A stretch of DNA of 64,000 nucleotides from Bauldia sp. (GTDB taxonomy: Bacteria > Pseudomonadota > Alphaproteobacteria > Rhizobiales > Kaistiaceae). Under the pieces are notes generated by a model. The model saw nothing but the letters and a program-made list of their open reading frames with translations. It ran no database searches and was not told the origin of the DNA. The stretch is from contig JAHCJY010000006.1 of the NCBI GenBank assembly GCA_026126065.1, positions 62,001-126,000 on the forward strand, in the 5' to 3' direction. Made by a program: the position numbers and the translations under genes. Shown here one piece after another: positions 53,467 through 62,380 of the stretch. How positions within the stretch are numbered: the first letter of the stretch is position 1; each line of letters starts with the position of its first letter.

Positions 53467-54471
53467 CTATTCGGCCGGCACGGCGGCGATCGCCGAGCGC
53501 GTGGTCATGGCGGCGCGGTATTCTCGGTAGGCGGCGAGCAGCATGTCGGTGTCGTCGAAGCGCGGCCGCCAGCCGAGTTCGTTCTTCGCCTTGTTGGTGT
53601 CGAGGAGGCAGTCCTCGTCGGCGATCATGTACTGCTCGGGATCCATGATCGGCCGGTTGATCCGGTCGAGCATGTTGAGCGTGAACTTCACCAGCGGCGC
53701 CGGTGTCGGCAGCAGGAACGAGCGGCTTCCCGCCTCCTTGATGAGCCGGCGGAGCAGCGTGCGGACCGGGGGCGGATTGTCCGAGCCGAGATTGTACTCG
53801 GCGTTCGGGAAGGCGGCGTCGAAGGCGAGCACGCAGGCGCTCGCGCAGTCGAACACCGAGATGAACTGGTAGGGGTTGCGGCCGCCGCCGATCATCGGCA
53901 CCGGCATGTTGCGGTCGACCAGCCTGAACAGCTTCTCGAGGATGCCGAGCCGGCCCGGGCCGATGATGAGGCGCGGGCGGAAGATCGAGATGTTCATGCC
54001 GTCGGCTCGGTACTCGCGCGCCAGCGTCTCGGTCGCGAGCTTGGACTTGCCATACTCGCCGAGCGGCCGGGTCGGATAGTCCTCCGTCTGCGGCGAGGTG
54101 TAGGTGTGGCCGTAGACCATGTCGGTGGTGAAGTGGACGAGATTCGTCGCGCCGGCCTTTCGCATGGCCTTCATCACGTTGGCGGCGCCGTGGTAGTTCA
54201 CCGGCCAGAAGAACTCGTGCCGCTTCGCCCGGACCTGGATCGGCGAGAGCATCTTTGCCGAGAGATTGTAGACCGCGTCGTCGGGCGCGAACGGCAGGCG
54301 CTCGACGGCGGTGGGATCGCGCACGTCGGTGTCGATGAACCGGACCGAGCGGTAGTGGTCGAGCGGGCTCTGGGCGATGTCCGCGACGATCACCTCCTCG
54401 CCGCGGGCGAGAAGATCCCGGGCAAGGTGCCGTCCGACAAAGCCGTCGCCGCCAACAATGATGTGCTTCAA
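53467..54471 (-). CDS. NAD-dependent epimerase/dehydratase family protein
   Basis: This 334-residue extended short-chain dehydrogenase has the nucleotide loop GGDGFVGRH at 8-16, active-site YGKSK, and FTTDMVYG with the Thr/Ser position. IFRPRLIIGPGRLG follows. Family members act on nucleotide- or lipid-linked sugars. In this operon (UbiA fusion, membrane glycosyl protein, EamA protein, epimerase, aminotransferase) it may serve as the reductase step of a polyprenyl-sugar epimerisation, as DprE2 does, but sequence alone does not show this. Confidence 0.87.
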   Translation of the reverse strand: MKHIIVGGDGFVGRHLARDLLARGEEVIVADIAQSPLDHYRSVRFIDTDVRDPTAVERLPFAPDDAVYNLSAKMLSPIQVRAKRHEFFWPVNYHGAANVMKAMRKAGATNLVHFTTDMVYGHTYTSPQTEDYPTRPLGEYGKSKLATETLAREYRADGMNISIFRPRLIIGPGRLGILEKLFRLVDRNMPVPMIGGGRNPYQFISVFDCASACVLAFDAAFPNAEYNLGSDNPPPVRTLLRRLIKEAGSRSFLLPTPAPLVKFTLNMLDRINRPIMDPEQYMIADEDCLLDTNKAKNELGWRPRFDDTDMLLAAYREYRAAMTTRSAIAAVPAE

Positions 54472-54499
54472 GGCAGTCTCTCCCCCGGCTCCGGGCCGG

Positions 54500-54907
54500 T
54501 CATTTCAGGCTGATGAACACGGTGCCGGACACGATCAGTCCGATGCCGATGATGTGGTTGAGCGTCAGCGTCTCGTTCATGAAGAAGTGCGCCCAGACGG
54601 CCACCAGGACGTAGGCGATCGACAGGAACGGGAAGGCGAAGGAAACGTCGACGCGGGACAGCACGAACAGGTGCGATCCCATCGAAACGACGAACATCAC
54701 AAGGCCCGCGAAGACGAACGGGTTGAAGATGATCCGGAAGATCAGCCCGAAGATCGGCTCGGAGGAGACATTGAAGGCGCCGACGCCATTCATGCCCTGC
54801 TTGAGGAGGAGCTGGGCGGCCGCGTTCGTCGCCACCGTGAAAAGGATGAACGGGATGTACTGGGTCATCTTGCCGTGTCCGGGAAGGGAGGCGGTGGCGT
54901 TGGTCAT
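54500..54907 (-). CDS. Small four-helix EamA/SMR-type transporter
   Basis: This 135-residue protein starts at ATG 54907, overlapping the upstream gene's stop by four bases. Four hydrophobic helices include FILFTVATNAAAQLLLKQG, VFAGLVMFVVSMGSHLFVLS and HIIGIGLIVSGTVFISL, with the SMR/EamA mark LSRVDVSFAFPFLSIAYVLV. Proteins of this size in glycolipid operons often flip polyprenyl-linked sugars, like ArnE/ArnF or the mycobacterial arabinose flippase. That role here is inferred. Confidence 0.85.
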   Translation of the reverse strand: MTNATASLPGHGKMTQYIPFILFTVATNAAAQLLLKQGMNGVGAFNVSSEPIFGLIFRIIFNPFVFAGLVMFVVSMGSHLFVLSRVDVSFAFPFLSIAYVLVAVWAHFFMNETLTLNHIIGIGLIVSGTVFISLK

Positions 54908-56190
54908 GCCGCGGTCCCGATGAAGGCAACGGCGGAGGTGATGGCCGTGAGGCCGGCAGCCCAGGTGACGAGGACGGCGAAAGGCGGCAGGAGCTGGCGC
55001 TTCACGGTCATCGCGAGCGCCACGATCAGCACCGGCATCCAGTCGAGCACGTAGCGCTGCACGTTGAACTGCGAGTAGCCGTTCGAGTGGTAGATCATCA
55101 TCGGCAGCGTCATCGCCAGCACGCACAGCCCGCCGATGACGAGCGGCCGGCGCAGCGGCGCGAAGACGAGGAGGAGGACGAAGGGGCTCGCCGCCAGCAG
55201 CGACGTGCCGAACCGGTCCATCTCGCCGACGGTGGTCTGGTACGTGCCCACGAAGTCGACGTGGAACCCCTGGACGAAGAAGTAGAAGAGGTTGAACAGG
55301 AGGTAGTCCGGCGAGAACAGGCCAAGCCCTTCCGACCGTTCCGTGATGATCGTCCGGTCGGCGAGCGGCGTTGCGATGTAGTCATAGCCGGTGTCGAGCG
55401 GCGAGCCGAACCGCACGTAGTTGTAGGCCAGGTAGACGGCGATCGCGCCGAGGATCGGCAGCGCCACCTTCGCGATGGCGAGGAGCCGCTCCCGATCGAA
55501 GGCGAACAGCTTCTCGTCCTGGCGCAGCCACAGCGCATAGAGGAACGGGACCAGCAGGATCGTCATCTGCCGGCTGAGGAACGCGACGCCGACGAACGCG
55601 CCGACCAGCCACAGCGACCGCCGTTCGATCACCGCCCATACCGCGAGCGACGAGAACAGGAACGCGGTCACCTGGGCGAGGAACCAGACGCCGTCGCCGC
55701 GGATGGTCACGAAGTAGAGCGGCGTCCCGACCGCGAGCGCGATGAGGATCCAGGCTGCGACCGTCCGGTCGACCGCAAGCTTTCCGAGGACGCGCCACCA
55801 CACCACAAGCGACGCGGCGGAAAGCACCGTCGCAAGCGCAATGAATCCGGCAAACGAAGTCCCGAACAGCGCGACGAACGGCATTGCCAGCACGGCGGGC
55901 GCCGGCGGGAAGACGACGTAGGTGCGGCCATCGTAGATGGCGCAGTCGATGTCGAAGCAGGCCGCGACGTCGAGGCGGCCGTTGAGGAAGGCCTCGGCCA
56001 GATTGGCGTAGCTGTTGGTGCTGCCCGGCTCGGTGACGAGCTGCATCATCAGGCCGGCGAACAGCACCACGGCAATGGCGCCCGCGACCCAGAGGAGGAC
56101 GCGGACGGCCTTGTCGTACTCGCGGTCGGCACGACGGTCGCCGCTGCGGCGATCAGCTGAGGTGAGGGCGGCGTAGGGGACGTCGGTCAT
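54904..56190 (-). CDS. Polytopic membrane protein, GT39/PMT-like glycosyltransferase candidate
   Basis: This 428-residue protein begins at ATG 56190; upstream sequence in this frame is a shadow of the UbiA gene. About ten hydrophobic helices are present. The first extracellular loop has CFDIDCAIYDGRTYVVFPP, and later LSRQMTILLVPFLYALWLR, as in membrane glycosyltransferases that use lipid-linked sugars (GT-C fold). An Asp in the first loop is the usual catalytic residue of that fold. No firm family name can be given. It is coupled to the downstream EamA-type gene by a four-base overlap. Confidence 0.7.
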   Translation of the reverse strand: MTDVPYAALTSADRRSGDRRADREYDKAVRVLLWVAGAIAVVLFAGLMMQLVTEPGSTNSYANLAEAFLNGRLDVAACFDIDCAIYDGRTYVVFPPAPAVLAMPFVALFGTSFAGFIALATVLSAASLVVWWRVLGKLAVDRTVAAWILIALAVGTPLYFVTIRGDGVWFLAQVTAFLFSSLAVWAVIERRSLWLVGAFVGVAFLSRQMTILLVPFLYALWLRQDEKLFAFDRERLLAIAKVALPILGAIAVYLAYNYVRFGSPLDTGYDYIATPLADRTIITERSEGLGLFSPDYLLFNLFYFFVQGFHVDFVGTYQTTVGEMDRFGTSLLAASPFVLLLVFAPLRRPLVIGGLCVLAMTLPMMIYHSNGYSQFNVQRYVLDWMPVLIVALAMTVKRQLLPPFAVLVTWAAGLTAITSAVAFIGTAA

Positions 56191-56210
56191 TGTGCTGATC
56201 CTTCGCCGGG

Positions 56211-57674
56211 TCAGAAGGAGAGGCCGGTGACGGCGCCGACGAACATGAGACCCATGCCCGCCCCCATCACGATGCTGGTGCGGTCGCGGATCGCGAAGGC
56301 GACGGGATCGTCGTGGAGTTCGCCGCGGTGGCAGAGGAGCCAGACCCGGCCGATCCACAGGAACAGGATCGCGGGGAACGACCACAGGAACGCCGGCTGG
56401 ACGTAGAAGCCCGCCGCGAACGCGTCCTCGATGAGGTACAGCACCATGATGAGGATCGCGCCAAGGGCACTGGCGAGGCCCATCGCGAGCACCAGCGCCG
56501 CGTCTTCGGCGACGTAGCCACGGCCGGCGACCTTGGTCCTGCCCGCGTCCTTCATTCGGGCGATCTCGGTGTAGCGCTTGGCGAGCGACAGCGAGCCGAA
56601 CAGGAACATCGAGAAGACGAGGAGCCACGGCGAGGGCGCCGCGCCCACGGCGGCGATGCCGATGCCGATGCGGAGCGTGAAGAGCGCGGCGAGGACGAAG
56701 GCGTCCGTCACCGGCTGGCGCTTCAGCGCGAGCGAGTACGAGATCGTCAGCACGCCGTAGAGGAGGATCAGCGTGAAGGTGAGCGCGTTCCCGAGCGCCG
56801 CGAGCGCGAACGCGGCTAGGAGGAGCGCCCCGGCCAGCACCATGGCGCGGGAGATCGGCAGCGCCCCGGAAGCGATCGGGCGGTTCTTCTTGGACCAGTG
56901 GGCGCGATCGTCCTGGAGGTCGAAGAGGTCGTTGATCCCGTAGGTGGCGGAGGCGAGGAACGACAGCGCGAGGAAGGCGATGCCGGCGGCAAGCCAGGCC
57001 GCGGGATTGGCCGCCTGGCCGTCGAGGACGAGCGGTGCGAAGACCAGCGCATTCTTGGCCCACTGGTGCGGGCGCATCAGCTTGATCATGGCCCGGCCCG
57101 CGTCGCCGGTGCGGACGTGCCGCTCGACGGTCGCGATCCGCCCGACCTTGCGGGCGAAGCGCTGCGACTCCGAGACGACGACCGCCGACTTCGAGACCGC
57201 CCAGACGGCGAGGTCCGGAGCGCTGTCGCCGACATAGAGGAAGCCGTCGGGGAACATCTCGGCCAGCTTCAGCGCCTTGGCTTCGCCGCGGAGGTTCACC
57301 CCGTTCTCGGTGCCGACAACCTCGGTGATGAAGTCGAACCGGCGGGCGATGCGGCGGGCGATCAGCGATTCCGCGGCGGTGGCGAGGATCACGCGGCGAC
57401 CGAGCGCCTTCTGCTCCCGGGCGTAGGCCACAACCTCCTCATTGACGGGCAACAGGTCGGTGTCGAGGGTGACGCGGCGGCTGAGCTCATCCTTGAGGTG
57501 GGCCTTGCCGCGGGCGAGCCACAGAGCGAGCTGGACGACGCGGAGCGGGTTGCCCTTGAGGTAGGCAAGAGTCAGCTCATGGAGGACGTTCGTCCTGATG
57601 AGCGTGTTGTCGAGGTCGAGCACGATCGGGCGGGTATCCGCCGGGACTGGCTGCCTTGTCGCAGTCGCACCCAA
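56211..57674 (-). CDS. HAD phosphatase-UbiA prenyltransferase fusion
   Basis: This 487-residue protein starts with TTG after a strong ribosome site (GGGGAGG). The HAD domain at residues 15-200 has LDLDNTLI (Asp20, Asp22) and LYVGDSAPD. The UbiA domain after about 215 has RPHQWAKN, the first diphosphate motif NDLFDLQDD, and about eight membrane helices. UbiA proteins with this RPxQWxKN start include decaprenyl-phosphate phosphoribosyltransferase, and the HAD part could remove the extra 5'-phosphate from its product. It begins the operon that ends near 50935. The DprE1-like oxidase is on the opposite strand. Confidence 0.9.
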   Translation of the reverse strand: MGATATRQPVPADTRPIVLDLDNTLIRTNVLHELTLAYLKGNPLRVVQLALWLARGKAHLKDELSRRVTLDTDLLPVNEEVVAYAREQKALGRRVILATAAESLIARRIARRFDFITEVVGTENGVNLRGEAKALKLAEMFPDGFLYVGDSAPDLAVWAVSKSAVVVSESQRFARKVGRIATVERHVRTGDAGRAMIKLMRPHQWAKNALVFAPLVLDGQAANPAAWLAAGIAFLALSFLASATYGINDLFDLQDDRAHWSKKNRPIASGALPISRAMVLAGALLLAAFALAALGNALTFTLILLYGVLTISYSLALKRQPVTDAFVLAALFTLRIGIGIAAVGAAPSPWLLVFSMFLFGSLSLAKRYTEIARMKDAGRTKVAGRGYVAEDAALVLAMGLASALGAILIMVLYLIEDAFAAGFYVQPAFLWSFPAILFLWIGRVWLLCHRGELHDDPVAFAIRDRTSIVMGAGMGLMFVGAVTGLSF

Positions 57675-57947
57675 GTTTGCCTCCCCGGGAAATTACACAG
57701 GAGGCGAAAGAGGGGCATTACCGACTATTTGTCACCGAACTTTACACGTTAGTCTTAACCCGGCGGTCGCCGAATCGAGTAGCGAACCCGTTATTCGTTA
57801 CAGCGGCGGAGGTTGCATGAGGTCGGACAGGTTAACGGGTGTGCGTGAAGCAACCGGTTTGCCTGTATCGGCGAGGGTGTCTCGCGGCTCGCCGGTGATT
57901 GACGCGGCCGGCGCAACGGTAGAATCGGGTTCGCAGCGGGAGATGCG

Positions 57948-59306
57948 ATGCCGGCCGACGCGCTGCTGAGAGAGATCCAGGGGTTCTGCCGGCGGACGGG
58001 GATCGCGGAATCGACGTTCGGCCGCCTTGCGGTCAACGACGGCAAGCTGGCAGCGCGTCTCCGGGCAGGCGCCGGGGTGACTGCGGCCACCCGCGAGAAG
58101 GTCCAGGCCTATATCCGCGACCATGCGGCGCCGCGACTGGATTCGCCCGACGACGTGGCTGCAGCGGCGGTGGAGGTGGCCGCCGCCGATCTCCGCAGCG
58201 GCTTCCGCTTCTTCGACAACCGCCAGAAATACCTCCTGTTCGTCACCAGCAGCAGCGAGAAGGCGGTCATCGCGAACCGTATCGCCGCCGAACTCGCCCA
58301 CATCGCGCCGCGTCCGCCGGCGCTCCGCCTGTTCGACGCCGGCGCCGGCGACGGCACGGTGCTCGCCCGCGTCATGCGCGCCACCCACGCGACGTTCCCC
58401 GAAGTGCCGCTCTACGCCGTCGGCAAGGAAATCAGCTGGGAGGACGTCCGGCTGACGCTCGACAAGCTGCCGGACCGGTTCGCCGAGCACCCGGCCACCG
58501 TGGTCGTCCTGACGAACCTCACCTATGCCGAGGCGCCGTGGCTCACGCCGCGCCCGTCCCGCGCCACCGGACTCGTCTGGAAGGACGTTGCGTTGTCGGG
58601 CAGTTCCGCCCGCGCCTTCGAGCAGCAGATCAACGAACTCGAGCCGCTCCTCTCGGACGTGTGGCGAGCGCGCGTGAGCCCGGCGAGCGGCGTCCCGGTC
58701 TACGACCGGCCGGTGGTCCTCGTCCTCTATCGCGCCGACCACCGCTTCGTCCTGGAGCCGGTCATCCCGCGCAAGGGGAGCGCGACGGCGGACTTCGACC
58801 TGGTCCTCGCCTCGCAGCCCTACAGCGCGCGGTCGGCGGAGTCGTTCAAGGTCGGCCGCGTTCTCGCGCCGTTGACGCGCGCGCTCGGCGCGGGCGGCCG
58901 CCTCGTGGGCATCCACTCCTACGGCCACGATCCCGGCATGGAGATCATCCACGGCGTCTGGCCGGGCCTCTCGCCCTTCCGCGACGACCGCCACAGCCTC
59001 CTCAAGGCGCTCCGGCGGCAACTCGGCGAATCGGCGCGCGACTTCCAGTTCAACGCCGGCGCCGATGCCAAAGCCGTGTTCCGCTACGACCTCAACATCC
59101 TGCCGGGCGAACTCGCGGGCGAGATCGGCACGTCGACGCTCCTCGCGGCCTGGAACGCCGCCATCTACGCCGCCCAGATCGAGGACGACCTCCTCGCCGA
59201 CATCGTCCGCGACGGCCGCTACATCGAAGCCACCGCGGCGGTGCTCCGGAAGCACGGCGCGCTTTGGTTCAACGACGAGCAGTTCGTTGTGGTGAGGCGG
59301 AAGTAG
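57948..59306 (+). CDS. SAM-dependent methyltransferase-like protein with an N-terminal helical domain
   Basis: This 452-residue soluble protein has an N-terminal 60 residues (FCRRTGIAESTFGRLAVNDG, then VTAATREKVQAYI) that look like a small helix-turn-helix. A Rossmann-type domain follows with LRLFDAGAGDGTVLARVMRA, the SAM-binding motif I. The second half (YSARSAESFKVGRVLAPLT, GIHSYGHDPGMEIIHGVWPG) is unfamiliar to me. It stands alone, with about 270 bases of non-coding DNA before it and a palindromic repeat after it. The target of methylation is unknown. Confidence 0.65.
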   Translation: MPADALLREIQGFCRRTGIAESTFGRLAVNDGKLAARLRAGAGVTAATREKVQAYIRDHAAPRLDSPDDVAAAAVEVAAADLRSGFRFFDNRQKYLLFVTSSSEKAVIANRIAAELAHIAPRPPALRLFDAGAGDGTVLARVMRATHATFPEVPLYAVGKEISWEDVRLTLDKLPDRFAEHPATVVVLTNLTYAEAPWLTPRPSRATGLVWKDVALSGSSARAFEQQINELEPLLSDVWRARVSPASGVPVYDRPVVLVLYRADHRFVLEPVIPRKGSATADFDLVLASQPYSARSAESFKVGRVLAPLTRALGAGGRLVGIHSYGHDPGMEIIHGVWPGLSPFRDDRHSLLKALRRQLGESARDFQFNAGADAKAVFRYDLNILPGELAGEIGTSTLLAAWNAAIYAAQIEDDLLADIVRDGRYIEATAAVLRKHGALWFNDEQFVVVRRK

Positions 59307-59333
59307 CCATATCCGCAGGGACCTCAAGAGCCG

Positions 59334-59362
59334 CTCATCCCCCCGAAGGCGGGGACCCATCG
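59334..59362. repeat. REP-like palindromic repeat pair, copy 2, left arm
   Basis: This arm (CTCATCCCCCCGAAGGCGGG and flanking bases) is complementary to a right arm that is split: 59413-59423 continues at 60450-60477 on the far side of the IS30 element. Joined, the right arm matches the complement of the left arm closely. Confidence 0.75.
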
Positions 59363-59423
59363 CAAACAGGATTGTCGGGCCGAAGGCCCGCCCGCCCTTG
59401 CTTGCGAAGAGAGATGGGTTCCC

Positions 59424-60449
59424 TGAGTTCTCAAACGAAGTGCAACACCCTCTTAGGGTGTTGGCATGGGACAGCGGTATCGACAGCTTGGTATTGAGGA
59501 ACGGTGCGCGATTGCCCGCTTATCGGCCGAAGGGCGCACGATCCGGCAGATCGCTGCAGATCTGGATCGCTCGCCATCGTCGATTGCTCGAGAGCTGAAG
59601 CGGAACGGGAGCTCGGAGGGCTATCGGCCGACCTATGCCGGCGAGCAGGCTCAGGCGCGGCGATGGAGTGGCAGCAAGCTCGACCGTGACCCGAAGCTTC
59701 GACGGTTCGTCCTCGATCGCCTCGAGCTCGGCTGGTCGCCGGAGCAGGTCAGCGTCCAGTCGCGTGATGAGGGAGTGGCGCGGATCGGCGTCGAGACGAT
59801 CTACCGCTTCATCCATGCCCAGATCGCCCGTCACAAGGATTACAGCTGGCGCAAATACCTGCCGCGAGCCAAGGCGAAGCGCGGCATCCGTCCGTCGAAG
59901 GGCGGCAGTCCGGCCCTGCACATGAGCCAGCGACGGCCGATCGCAGAACGGCCGCACGAGGTCGCCGATCGGCTCACTCCCGGCCATTGGGAGGCGGACC
60001 TCATGGCCTTCGCCCGCTACGGCCAGAACATCCTCATGCTGCACGAGCGAACCAGTCGTGCCCTGGTCGGCACGAGGATCGCCAGCAAGCACGCCGAACC
60101 CATCGCACGCTCGATCCGCGACGCGCTCATCCCGCTGCCGGAGCCCCTGCGACGGTCACTGACCTTCGACAACGGCACCGAGTTCGCAAAGCACTACGAG
60201 CTCAATGCCGACGGCATCGCCACCTACTTCTGCGATCCGCACGCGCCATGGCAGAAGGGCGGCATCGAGAACGCCATCGGTCGGATGCGACGTCTCCTGC
60301 CCCGGAAGACCGACCTCGCAACTCTCGACGAGCATCGTCTCCAGCTCTTCCTCGCCGCCTACAACAACACCCCCAGAAAGTGCCTTGACTGGAAAACCCC
60401 AGCCCAGGCCTTCTCCGAACTCCTGTTGCACTTCAAACGAGAATCCACC
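59424..60449 (+). mobile_element. IS30-family insertion sequence, about 1026 bases
   Basis: The element holds one transposase gene and imperfect terminal inverted repeats. The left end has TTCTC-AAAC-GAAGTGCAAC (59428-59446); the right end is the complement of TTCTC-GTTT-GAAGTGCAAC (60425-60443). TTCCC occurs at both junctions (59419-59423 and 60450-60454), possibly a target duplication, although IS30 elements usually duplicate 2-3 bases. Removing the element restores an intact palindromic repeat arm. The exact ends are uncertain by 1-3 bases. Confidence 0.85.
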
Positions 60450-60470
60450 TTCCCGCCTTCGCGGGAATGA
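59466..60470 (+). CDS. IS30-family transposase
   Basis: This 334-residue DDE transposase has an N-terminal helix-turn-helix (RLSAEGRTIRQIAADLDRSP, then SSIARELKRN) followed by the RNase H-like core. Catalytic residues are Asp in GHWEADLM, Asp in TFDNGTEF, and Glu in WQKGGIENAIGRMRR. The length is normal for IS30. The frame has no stop inside the element: it runs through the right inverted repeat and ends at a TGA in the interrupted palindromic repeat, so the last seven residues come from target DNA. Confidence 0.95.
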   Translation: MGQRYRQLGIEERCAIARLSAEGRTIRQIAADLDRSPSSIARELKRNGSSEGYRPTYAGEQAQARRWSGSKLDRDPKLRRFVLDRLELGWSPEQVSVQSRDEGVARIGVETIYRFIHAQIARHKDYSWRKYLPRAKAKRGIRPSKGGSPALHMSQRRPIAERPHEVADRLTPGHWEADLMAFARYGQNILMLHERTSRALVGTRIASKHAEPIARSIRDALIPLPEPLRRSLTFDNGTEFAKHYELNADGIATYFCDPHAPWQKGGIENAIGRMRRLLPRKTDLATLDEHRLQLFLAAYNNTPRKCLDWKTPAQAFSELLLHFKRESTFPPSRE

Positions 60471-60518
60471 TCGGATTGTGGCGATCGGCGAGGACCGAAC
60501 GATTGGAACGGGAAGGGG

Positions 60519-61715
60519 CTACTCTTCCTTCTCCTTCTCCGTCTCCATCTCCGCCAGCGCGGCGATCGCCCAGCGGTTGGCGTTGTTCCCGGCCGCTGCG
60601 CCGGCGTAGCCTGCCGCGTGCCGGATCAACGCCTGCAGTTCCTCTACCGCGACCCCGTTCCGCAGCGCACCGCGGACGTGGAGGCGAAACTCCTCCTCCC
60701 GGTTCAGCACCATCAGGAGCGCCAGCGTCAGCATCGAGCGCTCGCGCCAGCGCAGCGCCGGATCGCCCCACAGTTCGGCCCACGCGATGCGCGTGACGAA
60801 ATCCTGCCACGGCGCCCCGAACGCTCCGCCGGCGCTCGCGAGCGCCCTGTCGACATAGGCGTCGCCGAGGACCGCGCGCCGGTTGGCAAGGCCATCCTCG
60901 AAGGTCGCGGAGGGACGCGTGCCAGGCTCCCGGCCAAGGTCGAGGAAGGCGCCGACATAGGCCGCAACCGGTTTCGCCGCCTCGACGGTCACCATGTGGG
61001 CGGCGTCGGGGATGACGACCAGCGTCGCCCCGCCGATCCTGTCCGCGAGGTCCCTCGCGACCTCCGGCGGCGTCCCGGGATCCTGCGCACCGACCACGAC
61101 CAGCGTCGGCGCCGTTATCCGGCCGAGGAGGTGGTGCGCGTCGAAGCCGCCGACGGCCTCGGCGGCAAGGGCGTAGCATTCGCGGTCGGTGGCGACGAAC
61201 CGGCGACGGACGTCCTCAACCCGCGCCGGATGAGCCGCGGCAAAGGCGGCGCTGAACCAGCGGGTCATCGTGGCTTTCGCGATCGCATCAAGGCCCGTGG
61301 CGCGGACATCCCTCGCGCGGCTGCGGAAGGGTTCGCCGTCCACCGTCTTCGCGGTGGTCGACATGAGCACGAGCCGCTCGACCCGCTCCGGGTGCGTTGC
61401 GGCAAAATGCTGTGCCGTCATGCCGCCGATCGAGATGCCGGCGATGGTCGCCCGCTGGATACCGAGCGCGTCCAGGATTCCGCGGAGGTCGTCGGCAAGC
61501 GCCGCGACGTGCGGGACCATGGGCCCGGGTGTGGTGGCGCCATGGCCGCGCGCATCGTAGGCGATGCAGCGATAGCGGCCGGCGAAGGCGGCGATCTGCT
61601 CGCGCCAACTCTCCTTCGACGCGCCGAGCGCATGGACGAAAACGATCGGCGGCGCGCCGGACGGGCCGGCTATCTCGACGGCAAACTCGATCCCGTTGGC
61701 GGCGATGGTCGGCAT
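60519..61715 (-). CDS. pcaL: Beta-ketoadipate enol-lactone hydrolase/carboxymuconolactone decarboxylase fusion (PcaL-like)
   Basis: This 398-residue protein starts at ATG 61715. Residues 1-265 are an alpha/beta hydrolase of the PcaD group: oxyanion segment VHALGASKESW, nucleophile Ser95 (GISIGG), catalytic acid near GAQDPGTPP, and His in IPDAAHMVTVEAA. Residues from 275 are a carboxymuconolactone decarboxylase (PcaC) domain, with RERSMLTLALLMVLNREEEFRLH (in part) and HAAGYAGAAAGNNA. The fusion catalyses two successive steps of protocatechuate breakdown. No other pca gene is in the window, so a different lactone substrate is possible. Confidence 0.88.
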   Translation of the reverse strand: MPTIAANGIEFAVEIAGPSGAPPIVFVHALGASKESWREQIAAFAGRYRCIAYDARGHGATTPGPMVPHVAALADDLRGILDALGIQRATIAGISIGGMTAQHFAATHPERVERLVLMSTTAKTVDGEPFRSRARDVRATGLDAIAKATMTRWFSAAFAAAHPARVEDVRRRFVATDRECYALAAEAVGGFDAHHLLGRITAPTLVVVGAQDPGTPPEVARDLADRIGGATLVVIPDAAHMVTVEAAKPVAAYVGAFLDLGREPGTRPSATFEDGLANRRAVLGDAYVDRALASAGGAFGAPWQDFVTRIAWAELWGDPALRWRERSMLTLALLMVLNREEEFRLHVRGALRNGVAVEELQALIRHAAGYAGAAAGNNANRWAIAALAEMETEKEKEE

Positions 61716-61822
61716 GGATGATTCCCCGGTCGCGGAACAGTGCCATGCTGTACGCGTTGCCGCGAGGCGTCGCGCTTCCGACACTTCCCCGCGCGATGCT
61801 ACCGTAAACTCCGGAGGCGCCG

Positions 61823-62380
61823 ATGTTCCCGATTGCGACCCACTTCTTCCTGACGCGCGGCGTCGGCGTCCACCGCGAGCGGCTGACTGCGTTCGAGTAT
61901 GCGCTGCGCGACGCCGACATTGAGCAGCAGAACATCGTCACGATCTCCTCGATCCTGCCGCCCGGCTGCATCGAGGTCGACCGCGCGGTCGGCGTGCCGA
62001 CGCTTCGCCCCGGCGAGATCACCTTCTGCGTCCTGGCGCGGATCGAGACCGACGAAGCCGGCCGCCGCATCAGCGCCAGCATCGGCCTCGCCCGGCCGGT
62101 CGATCAGTCGATGTACGGCTACATCTCGGAGCACCACGGCAACGGGATGACCGAGCAGCAAAGCGGCGACTACGCCGAGGACCTTGCGGCGACCATGCTC
62201 GCTTCGACGCTGGGCATCGAATTCGACGCGGACGCCGCCTGGAACGAGCGGAAGGCCGTGTACCAGACGAGCAATCTCATCATCGGCTCCAAGTCGATCA
62301 CGGCCGCGGCCGCGGGCGACGATGGCGGCCGCTGGACGTGCGCGGTGGCGGCCGCGGTCTTCCGCTTCGGCATGACGTAA
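61823..62380 (+). CDS. Pyruvoyl-dependent arginine decarboxylase
   Basis: This 185-residue proenzyme has a ribosome site GGAGG before ATG 61823. The self-cleavage site lies in VTISSILPPG, with the Ser42-Ser43 bond matching the processing site of archaeal PvlArgDC; cleavage would turn the second Ser into the pyruvoyl group. AVGVPTLRPGEITFCVLARI and the ASIGLARPVD segment complete the fold. It converts arginine to agmatine and CO2. Its stop overlaps the start of the agmatinase gene (TAATG), giving a direct route to putrescine. Confidence 0.92.
   Translation: MFPIATHFFLTRGVGVHRERLTAFEYALRDADIEQQNIVTISSILPPGCIEVDRAVGVPTLRPGEITFCVLARIETDEAGRRISASIGLARPVDQSMYGYISEHHGNGMTEQQSGDYAEDLAATMLASTLGIEFDADAAWNERKAVYQTSNLIIGSKSITAAAAGDDGGRWTCAVAAAVFRFGMT

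Noticed and set aside
59466..60470. IS30 element as part of a larger composite transposon
   Set aside because: Only one IS copy is present and the flanking DNA forms one repeat unit when rejoined, which indicates a simple single insertion.
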